Origin: Actinomycetes bacterium
Lineage (GTDB): Bacteria; Actinomycetota; Actinomycetes; Mycobacteriales; Mycobacteriaceae
DNA: 64,000 nucleotides
Reading direction: 5' to 3'
Assembly (NCBI GenBank): GCA_022601135.1
Contig: JAHZJB010000082.1
Span: forward strand, 43,118 to 107,117
Below, one piece after another: positions 18,720-26,536 of this stretch. A program made the position numbers and the translations under genes. The notes beneath the pieces were generated by a model. That model saw only the letters and a list, made by a program, of their open reading frames with translations, did not search any database and was not told the DNA's origin. Each line of letters begins with the position of its first letter. Position 1 is the stretch's first letter.

Positions 18720-18862
18720 GCGTCGCCCCGCCGCGAGCACCAATCACGGGTAGCGCGCCGGATGCCCACCGGCGTGCACCCATGGTGGGTGCGCGGTGTC
18801 CTCACGTTAGTGTGCTTCGGTCGGCTTCCTCGAACAGGCCGGTAGAAGAGTTGAGCGATTCC

Positions 18863-19888
18863 ATGACTGCAGAATCAGAACCGTCGACGCTCGAATCGCG
18901 AGTCGGCCATTACTACCAGATGGACGGCACCTACCTGGTCGGCCGCGAAAAAGTACGCGAGTACGCCCGCGCGGTGCAGGACTACCACCCCGCGCACTGG
19001 GACGTTGCCGCCGCCGCCGAGTTGGGCTATCCCGACCTGGTCGCGCCACTGACGTTCCCCTCCACCCCGGGGATGACGTGCAATCGCCGCATGTTCGAGC
19101 AAGTGGTGGTCGGGTACGACACCTACATGCAGACCGAGGAAGTTTTCGAGCAGCACCGTCCGATCGTGGCCGGCGACGAACTGCGCGTCGACGTCGAACT
19201 GACCTCGGTGCGCAGGATCGCCGGCCGGGACCTGATCACCGTCACCAACACCTTCACCGACGTCGCCGGCGAGCGGGTGCACACCCTGCACACCACCGTC
19301 GTCGGGGTGACCGCCGACGATCTCGACCCGGCGATCAAGACCGCCGTGCACAACGCGATGATGCACGACGTGAACATCTTCGGAGTGGGCGAAGAGGGCT
19401 ACCGGAAGACGCTGCGCCCGCCGGGCGACGTCCGGATTTCCGAGGCGGACGCGACCCGCACCCCGGGGACGCCAGACTTCGACGCCGTGCAGGTAGGTGA
19501 CGAGCTTCCGGTGCGCCACACCCGCCTCTCCCGGGGCGACCTGGTGAACTATGCCGGGGTGGCTGGCGACGCCAACCCCATTCACTGGGACGAGGACATC
19601 GCCAAACTGGCCGGCCTGCCCGATGTCATCGCCCACGGGATGCTCACCATGGGCCTGGGTGCCGGCTTCGCCTCGGCCTGGTCGGGCGACCCCGGCGCGG
19701 TCACCCGCTACGCGATCCGACTGTCGGCACCCGCCATCGTGTCGGCGGCCGAGGGCGCAGACATCGAGTTCGGGGGCCGGATCAAGTCGCTGGACCCGTC
19801 CACCCGCACCGGTGTCGTTCTGGTCACCGCGAAATCCGCGGGCCGCAAAATCTTCGGCCTGGCGACACTGGACGTCCGGTTCAGCTGA
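18863..19888 (+). CDS. Fused HadA/HadB-type (3R)-hydroxyacyl dehydratase (double hotdog)
   Basis: A 341-residue cytoplasmic dehydratase that would remove water from (3R)-hydroxyacyl-ACP or -CoA in fatty or mycolic acid metabolism. The N-terminal half has an FAS1 N-like hotdog (YYQMDGTYLVGREKVREYA). The C-terminal half is a MaoC hydratase-2 domain with the catalytic Asp/His pair in YAGVAGDANPIHWDED (about 233-248) and the HGMLTMGLG loop. The ATG at 18863 is chosen at the conserved domain boundary; the Shine-Dalgarno is weak. The layout matches mycobacterial proteins annotated as fused HadA/HadB. Confidence 0.87.
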   Translation: MTAESEPSTLESRVGHYYQMDGTYLVGREKVREYARAVQDYHPAHWDVAAAAELGYPDLVAPLTFPSTPGMTCNRRMFEQVVVGYDTYMQTEEVFEQHRPIVAGDELRVDVELTSVRRIAGRDLITVTNTFTDVAGERVHTLHTTVVGVTADDLDPAIKTAVHNAMMHDVNIFGVGEEGYRKTLRPPGDVRISEADATRTPGTPDFDAVQVGDELPVRHTRLSRGDLVNYAGVAGDANPIHWDEDIAKLAGLPDVIAHGMLTMGLGAGFASAWSGDPGAVTRYAIRLSAPAIVSAAEGADIEFGGRIKSLDPSTRTGVVLVTAKSAGRKIFGLATLDVRFS

Positions 19889-19914
19889 CCACAGGGCCAT
19901 CCGGCGCGGGACAC

Positions 19915-22254
19915 CTACGACGTAGGCAGCGGAACGGACGTCGGCTTCAGCTTCTGGTTGGTTGAGGCTGGCTGGCCCCACGTCGGATCCACGTCGTACG
20001 GCCAGTAGACGCCGGCGTGAAACGGAATGTTGCCGAAGTAGTCCGAATCCCACGGGCCGCCCGTGGCTACCTGTGGCGGATCGGCATAGGCAGACATCAG
20101 GGCGTAGGGCAGTTCGGCTGAGTAGAACGCCAACGTGTCCGGGGTCACCTCACCGGTGAAGCTCTTGTTGTATTGCTGGCCGAAGAACCCATCGATCAGG
20201 TTGTTTTCGTAGGCGAGCGACAGGAAATTCCATTCCCCGTGGGAGCCAGCACCCGGGTTGGGGGGAAGCCCCTTCAACCCCAAAGACGTCAGGTAAGGGG
20301 TCGTTCCGTCACCGTTGATGATGTGGCTGGAGTTGTACGCCCCGCCGGTCGTGCTCCCTAGGGTCTTGACAATGCTGCTGGCTGGCACCGGATAGATCTT
20401 CACGGAGTCGCCGAGGATCTGCTTGCCCGCCCACATGACGGCCAACACGCCGGCATAGGCCCCGTCGGTCGACGTTCTACCGGGAGCGAACTCAAAATCC
20501 TGTGCCCACATCACGTAGCCGCCCTTTTCCGTCGGAGTGCCCTCCGCGGGGCTGGGAAACTCGTCATCCTTGCCGAGCCCCGGGTAGACCTGAACCCGGG
20601 AGAGAATGGTTGCCGCCAGCTCCATCTTGTCGCCCGGGGCAATGGGTTCCGACGAGGTGAAGAGGTCCTCGATGAGCGGCCAAAGGCTGTAGCCATCCTG
20701 ATCGGGACTGTTGTTCTTGAGAGCCACCGACTCGCCCACGACCCGGCCGGTCGCCGTGAGAGCGGCACGCTCACCGGCCGTGAACTCACCGATCACGCCG
20801 TAGCCCGCAGGCGTATTCGTCGTCTGGTCGGTTTCTCCGAGGAAGTAGACGAGCAAATTGTCCAGGACCGCACCCTCGGTGCCGTTGTTGGGGAACACGA
20901 ACAGAACCCGAGCCGTGCCGGCCTCGCCCGCGACCCCGCCCCCTTCCGTGGCGCCGCCGTCACCGCCGGAACCCAACACGTAGCTGCCGTTGCCGCCGGA
21001 CCCACCGTTTCCGCCGGCCCCACCGCTATCGCCACCGCGGCCGCCGCTGCCCAACACCGACAGCAACCCGGCGTGACCGCCAGCCCCGCCGCTACCGGCG
21101 CTACCGCCGGAGACGAGCGCGGCTCCACCGACGCCACCATTACCGCCGTTACCGACGAACAATCCGCCGCGGCCGCCGTCACCGCCAGCCCCGCCGGGGA
21201 TTCCGGCACCGCCGTCACCGCCGTCACCAAACCAGCCCGCAGCCCCGCCGTCGCCGCCGTTGTAGCCCTTACCGCCGCTCCCCCACAGACCGCCGTTACC
21301 GCCGTTGCAGGCGGAGATGCCGGGGCAGGTTTCCGCGTCGTAGCTGAAGCCGTCGCCTATCAATATCCCGCCATCGGGATGCTCGGCGGTGCCGTCACCG
21401 ACGAAGAACCGGAAAATCGCGCTACCACCCGCCGCCGAACCCGCACCGGCCAGGCGGGGGGCGGCCGGCCTTGCTCCCAGAAGGTCGGCTCCACCAGAGG
21501 AACTCACCGAGTCCTCGTCAGCATCCGGCCTCGAACCGGCGCCCACGTCGGGTTGCGCGCCACTTTCGACACCCGAGTCCTCGTCGGCATCCGAGGCTGC
21601 CCCGGCAGCCTCGGCAACGTCGGCGCTCTCGTCGACGTCCTCCCCGGCGTCGCCGCCAGCATCGCGCTGGTCCCCGAACGCGTCCGCGTCCGGCCCGAAG
21701 TCCGCATCGGCGAGATCCTCGGTGTCACTGGCGTCACCGGCGGCACTGGCGGCACCGGCGGCACTGTCGTCACCGGCGGCACTGTCGTCACTGGCGGCAC
21801 CGGCGTTCTTGTCAATGTCGACGTCGTCGTCGGCATCCGCGATCACGGTTCGTGCGCTGGCCGGCGAAGAATCGTCATCGCCAGGCGCCGTGCCGCCGGA
21901 ATCCGTCAGCGTCCTACCCGCCGCCCCCGACGCCCTGGCAGAACGCCCTGGTTCTGACCCTCGACCCGCTGAGTCCGAATCGGTGGCACTCGGACCAGGT
22001 GCACTCGAACCGGCGGTATCGGCAAGCGCCACCGACGGCATCGCCGCTATCGCCGCGCCCACACCCAAGGCGACCGCCCAAGCACCGACTCGAGCCGCCC
22101 GGCCCCACACCCGCGCCTTGGATTGCGGCCGGCCGTCCCTTGCGGACCGACCATGCGGTCCCGGCGATCCTCGATGGGGACGCCGCCAGCTTTCGGCAGG
22201 TGCGTCGCATCCCGACTGAGGGATGCTGACCTCAGACGGGCACTGGATCATCAT
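19915..22254 (-). CDS. Secreted PGRS-repeat protein without a PE domain
   Basis: About 779 residues. After an Arg-rich start comes a signal peptide (RVGAWAVALGVGAAIAAMPSVALA), then an Asp/Ala/Ser-rich acidic linker, then a Gly-Gly-Asn/Asp-Gly PGRS array of roughly 140 residues, then a folded C-terminal domain of about 250 residues (from ARVLFVFPNNGTEG to the end) that I do not recognise. No PE helix pair precedes the repeats, so this is not a classical PE_PGRS protein and export probably uses Sec. The start is uncertain: ATG at 22254 has GGAG upstream but overlaps the next gene by 23 bases; GTG at 22110 would give a shorter signal peptide. The C-terminal domain could be a surface or wall enzyme. 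Confidence 0.75.
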   Translation of the reverse strand: MMIQCPSEVSIPQSGCDAPAESWRRPHRGSPGPHGRSARDGRPQSKARVWGRAARVGAWAVALGVGAAIAAMPSVALADTAGSSAPGPSATDSDSAGRGSEPGRSARASGAAGRTLTDSGGTAPGDDDSSPASARTVIADADDDVDIDKNAGAASDDSAAGDDSAAGAASAAGDASDTEDLADADFGPDADAFGDQRDAGGDAGEDVDESADVAEAAGAASDADEDSGVESGAQPDVGAGSRPDADEDSVSSSGGADLLGARPAAPRLAGAGSAAGGSAIFRFFVGDGTAEHPDGGILIGDGFSYDAETCPGISACNGGNGGLWGSGGKGYNGGDGGAAGWFGDGGDGGAGIPGGAGGDGGRGGLFVGNGGNGGVGGAALVSGGSAGSGGAGGHAGLLSVLGSGGRGGDSGGAGGNGGSGGNGSYVLGSGGDGGATEGGGVAGEAGTARVLFVFPNNGTEGAVLDNLLVYFLGETDQTTNTPAGYGVIGEFTAGERAALTATGRVVGESVALKNNSPDQDGYSLWPLIEDLFTSSEPIAPGDKMELAATILSRVQVYPGLGKDDEFPSPAEGTPTEKGGYVMWAQDFEFAPGRTSTDGAYAGVLAVMWAGKQILGDSVKIYPVPASSIVKTLGSTTGGAYNSSHIINGDGTTPYLTSLGLKGLPPNPGAGSHGEWNFLSLAYENNLIDGFFGQQYNKSFTGEVTPDTLAFYSAELPYALMSAYADPPQVATGGPWDSDYFGNIPFHAGVYWPYDVDPTWGQPASTNQKLKPTSVPLPTS
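20934..21335 (-). repeat. PGRS-type GGN-G coding repeat
   Basis: A run of GC-rich nine-base codon triplets for Gly-Gly-X (GGNGG, GGDGG, GGAGG) inside the secreted protein gene. The repeats are the reason several false reading frames appear on both strands here. Confidence 0.85.
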
Positions 22255-22903
22255 GGAGGCGCTCCGCATCGGACAGCTGCCGCCGCCGGACCATATGCAC
22301 GAGGATGAGTATCGAAGAGGCGGCCGCGAAGACACACCACAGCGACGCGAACTCCTGGAAATAGAACACGGCGACCAGGGTGAGCCCTACCAGGTTCAGG
22401 ACTCCGAACGCGACGATGGAACGGTAGCCGGACAGCAACGCCGGTGCGATCACCGCGACGACATAGAGCACCGCCCACACGATGGGGTGATGAACCTGGG
22501 TTTCGTATTCGAGCCCGTTGGGGTGCCGGATGACCTCCACGGGATTGGCCAGAACCACGAACGTCAGGTACGCCGCCACCACCGCGCCCAGCGCAACGAA
22601 GGGGGCCATCCGTCGGCGGAAGCGCCGGGGTTCGAGCATCAGCACCGCCACCGGAACGTAGATGGGCAGCAGCGGCCACGCAATGAACAGATACGCTCGC
22701 ATTGCGAGTTCTGCTGCCCCAGCCGGTACATCGCCGTCCAGGCCGGCCCATACCGCGACCTCGAGGAACTGGTGCACCGCGAAGATGGCGGGCAGCAGCG
22801 CGAACGGCAACTCCCGCCGCTGTCTCACCTCTCGAAGAGACAGCACCGCCACCGGCACCAAGGCAGTACCTACCACCAGATCAGCAGTCATCGAGAAACA
22901 CAC
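22232..22903 (-). CDS. DUF6629 family integral membrane protein
   Basis: A 223-residue membrane protein with about seven helices. The start motif MCFS followed by TADLVVGTALVPVAV is diagnostic for the DUF6629 family, which places the start at the GTG at 22903 (GTG TGT TTC TCG) rather than at the in-frame ATG four codons later. Other conserved parts are ALLPAIFAVHQFLEVAVW and LLPIYVPVAVLMLEP. Function unknown. Its 3' end slightly overlaps the PGRS gene that follows on the same strand. Confidence 0.82.
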   Translation of the reverse strand: MCFSMTADLVVGTALVPVAVLSLREVRQRRELPFALLPAIFAVHQFLEVAVWAGLDGDVPAGAAELAMRAYLFIAWPLLPIYVPVAVLMLEPRRFRRRMAPFVALGAVVAAYLTFVVLANPVEVIRHPNGLEYETQVHHPIVWAVLYVVAVIAPALLSGYRSIVAFGVLNLVGLTLVAVFYFQEFASLWCVFAAASSILILVHMVRRRQLSDAERLHDDPVPV

Positions 22904-23043
22904 AGCTGAATGGTCCCACGGCGCCTTCCCAAAAGTGGGCGTAATAGGTGCCCGTCCGTGTCTTTGGTCATCGGCGCGCCCACCCGTACCGGGCGCGTGA
23001 CTCCGGCGCGTCAGCAATTGATGACGACCTGCATGAGGTCGGC

Positions 23044-23049
23044 TACCGT
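23044..23049 (+). promoter_or_regulatory. -10 hexamer TACCGT of the serine hydrolase gene
   Basis: TACCGT is seven bases before the ATG at 23057, as in leaderless mycobacterial genes. Confidence 0.45.
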
Positions 23050-23056
23050 CGGCCTG

Positions 23057-24604
23057 ATGACCGTGCCGCGACTGTGCCTCACCCGGGCTGTCGCCCTCGG
23101 AACGGTGTTGCTCACCCTCGCTGCGGCGACGTCGTGCGGACGTTCGGCGCAACAACCGCCGGTCGCCACTTCCCCGGCAGAAGCCATCCCGATGACGACC
23201 ATCCCGAGCATGACCACCCCGACCACGACCGCGCCGGTAGTGGCCGGCGGGGATGAGTTCGACATCGTCACCCGGTTGATCGACGACGCGATCGCGGCAC
23301 AGCGGCTGCCGGGCGCGGTGGTCGAGATCGGGCACGCCGACAAGGTCGTCTTACGCCAGGCGTTCGGCTCACGCAAGCTCGCCGGCGAACCGGGACTGGA
23401 TGGCTCGCCCGCGGCCGCAGAACCGATGACCGTGGACACCATCTTCGACGTGGCGTCGCTGACCAAGACCCTCGGGACCGCACCCGCCGTTCTGCAGCTT
23501 GTCGAACAGGGCCTGGTGCGAATCGACGATCCCCTTCAGACCTACCTGCCGGATTTCAACCCGGCGGATGACCCGCGACGCAGCCGGGTGACGCTGCGTA
23601 TGTTGCTCACCCACACCTCCGGCATAGCCGGTGATCTGAGCCTGGACGGTCCCTGGGGGCTCGACCGGGCTGACAAGGCCGACGGCATTCGCCGTGCGCT
23701 CGCCGCGTGGGTCGTGTTCGATCCAGGGAGCCTGTTCCACTACTCCGACATCAACTTCATTCTCCTCGGCGCCCTGATCGAGAAGATGACCGGCAAGCCC
23801 GTGGACACCTACGTTCAGAACAACGTGTTCGCCCCCCTCGCGCTGGGTGACACCCGCTACCTTCCGCCGGCCAAAGCCTGCGGGCCGCATCGAATCACGG
23901 GAACTGCGCTCTCAGTCGATCCGAACGGGCCACCAGCGGATCGGTGCCCGGCGGGTACGTGGAGCACCGACATCTTGGCGCGGGTCGCACCGACGGCCCG
24001 CAACGAGGACAGTCTCGACGATCCCGCGCGAAACCCCGACTTTTACCATCTGCTTCGCGGCACCGTGCATGACCCGACGGCACGGCGCATGGGCGGGGTG
24101 TCCGGCAGCGCCGGGGTCTTCTCGACGGTGCACGATGTGGGCCGATACGCGCAGGCCCTGCTCGATCGCCGGGCCGGCCGTCCGAGCGTTTTTCCGTTGA
24201 AGCAATCGACGGTGGAATTGATGACGACTCCGCAGCAGCCTGGCCACACCACCCAACAACTCGCCGCAGCGAACGCCGCCAACCGCGAGGCCATCGCGAG
24301 GACGCCCAACCCGACTGACCCGTTGCTCGCTCCGAACTATCCGGCGATCGCAGGACAGGACTTACGCGGCTTGGGCTGGGATATCGACACGGCCCACTCC
24401 AGGCCGCGCGGCATGATCTTTCCCATCGGCAGCTTTGGCCACACCGGCTTCACCGGAACAACCCTGTGGATGGATCCGGGGTCGAACACCTACGTGATCG
24501 TCCTGGCGAACGTGATCCACCAGCGCGGCGGCCCGCCCATCGCGCCACTGAGCGGCGACATCGCCACGGTGGCCGGCCGCGCCCTCAATCTCTACGGAAA
24601 CTAA
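23057..24604 (+). CDS. Beta-lactamase-fold serine hydrolase lipoprotein
   Basis: A 515-residue exported protein of the class C beta-lactamase/penicillin-binding family. The lipobox AATSC (Cys27) predicts a lipoprotein, followed by a Thr/Pro linker. Catalytic motifs are SLTK (Ser about 134) and YSDIN as the Tyr-X-Asn element; the third motif is probably the HTGFTG stretch near residue 460. Members act as esterases, D-aminopeptidases or carboxypeptidases more often than as antibiotic-degrading enzymes, so resistance should not be assumed. Start supported by the -10 immediately upstream. Confidence 0.87.
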   Translation: MTVPRLCLTRAVALGTVLLTLAAATSCGRSAQQPPVATSPAEAIPMTTIPSMTTPTTTAPVVAGGDEFDIVTRLIDDAIAAQRLPGAVVEIGHADKVVLRQAFGSRKLAGEPGLDGSPAAAEPMTVDTIFDVASLTKTLGTAPAVLQLVEQGLVRIDDPLQTYLPDFNPADDPRRSRVTLRMLLTHTSGIAGDLSLDGPWGLDRADKADGIRRALAAWVVFDPGSLFHYSDINFILLGALIEKMTGKPVDTYVQNNVFAPLALGDTRYLPPAKACGPHRITGTALSVDPNGPPADRCPAGTWSTDILARVAPTARNEDSLDDPARNPDFYHLLRGTVHDPTARRMGGVSGSAGVFSTVHDVGRYAQALLDRRAGRPSVFPLKQSTVELMTTPQQPGHTTQQLAAANAANREAIARTPNPTDPLLAPNYPAIAGQDLRGLGWDIDTAHSRPRGMIFPIGSFGHTGFTGTTLWMDPGSNTYVIVLANVIHQRGGPPIAPLSGDIATVAGRALNLYGN

Positions 24605-24657
24605 CCGCCGGCCGGATCTGCGGCAAGACGTTTCCGGACCGTCCCCGCCCACCGGAG

Positions 24658-24891
24658 TCAGGCCTCGTGATCACCGCTGTGCTCGTCCCACAACACCTTG
24701 CCGCTATGCCGGATCGTCTTTATGCGCACGCATCCGTCGTGGTAGAAGTGCCGAATCTCCCGGCAGCCACATGAGTAGTTGCGGTCGTCGTAGAGGAGGC
24801 CATGGTCGTCGTCTTCGAGATGGTGATCGCCATCTGCCTTGTGCCCGCAGGGCGCTTTTCGCTTCGTGAAGTAAGTAGTGGCAACAACCAC
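24658..24891 (-). CDS. Small Cys/His-containing conserved protein
   Basis: A 77-residue hydrophilic protein: TTYFTKRKAPCGHKADG, then HLEDDDHGLLYDDRNYSCGC, ending in VLWDEHSGDHEA. The GTG at 24891 is preceded at seven bases by AAGGAGGT, the best ribosome site in the window, which makes this a real, probably well-translated gene despite its size. The CGH, CGC and several His residues could bind a metal. It stands alone in an intergenic region of about 450 bases between the serine hydrolase and the flippase. I do not know a function. Confidence 0.75.
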   Translation of the reverse strand: MVVATTYFTKRKAPCGHKADGDHHLEDDDHGLLYDDRNYSCGCREIRHFYHDGCVRIKTIRHSGKVLWDEHSGDHEA

Positions 24892-25051
24892 TGGTTCACC
24901 TCCTTATCTCAGGGGAGCGTTTCGCTGCTTCCATGCGTCAGGGTGCTTCGCGAACCTGAGCGCTACCGTCAGCACCAGCCGTGAAACTGCTGAGACCTTC
25001 GGTAATGCGGCCGCATGAGTTCTGTGTATGCGGCGATAGCATCGTTAGTCG

Positions 25052-26536
25052 ATGCCCACCGAATCGGCTGATGCGAACAGCCTGACGCGCCGCAGCGTGC
25101 GTGGGTTCCTGTGGGCGGTGTTCAGCTTCGGCGGCGGCAAGCTGATCGTGTTTGGCAGCACGCTTGTGCTGGCTCGGCTCCTCACGCCCGAGGCGTTCGG
25201 TGTCATCGCAGCGGGTTTGGCGTTCATCGCATACCTGCAAGTGCTGCTGGATCTTGGTGTCGGCGCGACCGTCATCTACGAGCAGGAAGAAGGTGTCGGC
25301 CGCCGCGTTCAAGTCGCCTGGACTTTGAACGTCGTCCTTGCTGTCGTCTTGGGCATCGCCGGGGTGCTGTTGGCCCCGACGCTCGCGAGCTTCTTCGGAG
25401 TTTCCGACCAAGCGAATGTGTTCAGAGTGCTGTCGCTGTCGGTCATCGTCACAGCCTGCGCTCTCGTGCCGACAAAGGTGCTCGAGCGAGACCTGAATTT
25501 CCGACGTCGCGTCTGGATCGAGCTTGTGCCCGCAGCCGTACGTGCCACTGTGGCGATTTCGCTTGCCCTGGCCGGCTTCGAAGTGTGGGCTCTCGTGATC
25601 GGCTACCTCGCCGGTGAGATCGTGCGCGTGCCTGTCGCGTGGGGCCTGCTTCGCTTCCTGCCCCGGTTCGTCTTCGACATTCCGATCCTGAAGTCGATGC
25701 TGGGCTATTCGCTGTACATATTCGGTGTTTCCGTCGTCAACTCGATCGCAGACTACGGCGACTACTTCATCGTTGGCGGCGTCCTGGGCGCCACCGCGCT
25801 CGGCTTCTACACGATCGCGTACAAGGTCCCGGAGATGCTGCTCGACAGCGTGTACTGGGTATTTTCCTCCGTCGTGTTTCCGGCGTATTCAGCGGCTCGA
25901 GAGATCGACGCCGAATCGCTGAGGTCTGCGGTGGTTCGTTCGCTGGGCGTGATCACGTTGTGGGGATTTTCGGCGGGAACGTTGATCGCCCTGGCCGCCG
26001 ACGACGTCATGGTGGTTGTGTTCGGCGAGAAGTGGCTACCGGCGGCCGCACCGATGGTGCTCGTAGGGATCGGCCTTGGTTTGCGCTCGGTGCGCGCCGG
26101 AGTGTCCGACGTGTTTCCCGCAACGGGCCACCCGCGCACACTGATGCTCTTGCTCATTCCCGAGACGACCGTGGTCTTGACGGCAATGGTTGCCGTGTCA
26201 AGCCGCGGCCTCACCTACATAGCGGGGGTTCTCGTGGTGGCCGAACTCGTTTTCGGCTCCATCCAAACGATTCTGGCCGCGCGCCTGATCGGGCTGAAAC
26301 TCGGGCGCGTAGGCCGGTCGCTGCGGGGTGGTTTCGTTGCCGCGCTCGGAGTCGTCGCCGTGGCGGCTTGGCCGGCCATCTTGGTACCGCCAAGCCTCTG
26401 GGGCCTCGTCCTGACGGTGTGTGGAGGCATTCTCGGGGCGGCCATCATGTTGTCGCTCTTCGGACGCGAAACGATCAGTGACCTTCGTTCGATCGCCAAT
26501 CAGGCGATGTCAGGTCGGCGGTCGGCGGGTGGATAG
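25052..26536 (+). CDS. Oligosaccharide flippase (Wzx/PST family)
   Basis: A 494-residue polytopic membrane protein with 12-14 helices that would flip lipid-linked glycans. The start SLTRRSVRGFLWAVFSFGGGKLIVFGSTLVLARLLTPEAFGVIA is the typical first-helix region of the polysaccharide transporter family (quoted in part: LLTPEAFGVIAAGLAF). The ATG at 25052 is close to a TAGCAT hexamer. The gene stands alone rather than within a glycan cluster. Its 3' end overlaps the convergent acetyltransferase gene by 62 bases. Confidence 0.9.
   Translation: MPTESADANSLTRRSVRGFLWAVFSFGGGKLIVFGSTLVLARLLTPEAFGVIAAGLAFIAYLQVLLDLGVGATVIYEQEEGVGRRVQVAWTLNVVLAVVLGIAGVLLAPTLASFFGVSDQANVFRVLSLSVIVTACALVPTKVLERDLNFRRRVWIELVPAAVRATVAISLALAGFEVWALVIGYLAGEIVRVPVAWGLLRFLPRFVFDIPILKSMLGYSLYIFGVSVVNSIADYGDYFIVGGVLGATALGFYTIAYKVPEMLLDSVYWVFSSVVFPAYSAAREIDAESLRSAVVRSLGVITLWGFSAGTLIALAADDVMVVVFGEKWLPAAAPMVLVGIGLGLRSVRAGVSDVFPATGHPRTLMLLLIPETTVVLTAMVAVSSRGLTYIAGVLVVAELVFGSIQTILAARLIGLKLGRVGRSLRGGFVAALGVVAVAAWPAILVPPSLWGLVLTVCGGILGAAIMLSLFGRETISDLRSIANQAMSGRRSAGG

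Noticed and set aside
20934..21960. Repeated units resembling a CRISPR array or satellite
   Set aside because: Unit lengths are multiples of three, there are no constant repeats with unique spacers, and the frame encodes PGRS and acidic repeats.
23057..24604. Antibiotic-resistance beta-lactamase
   Set aside because: The sequence is a class C-like esterase/peptidase lipoprotein with a linker; nothing shows drug hydrolysis.
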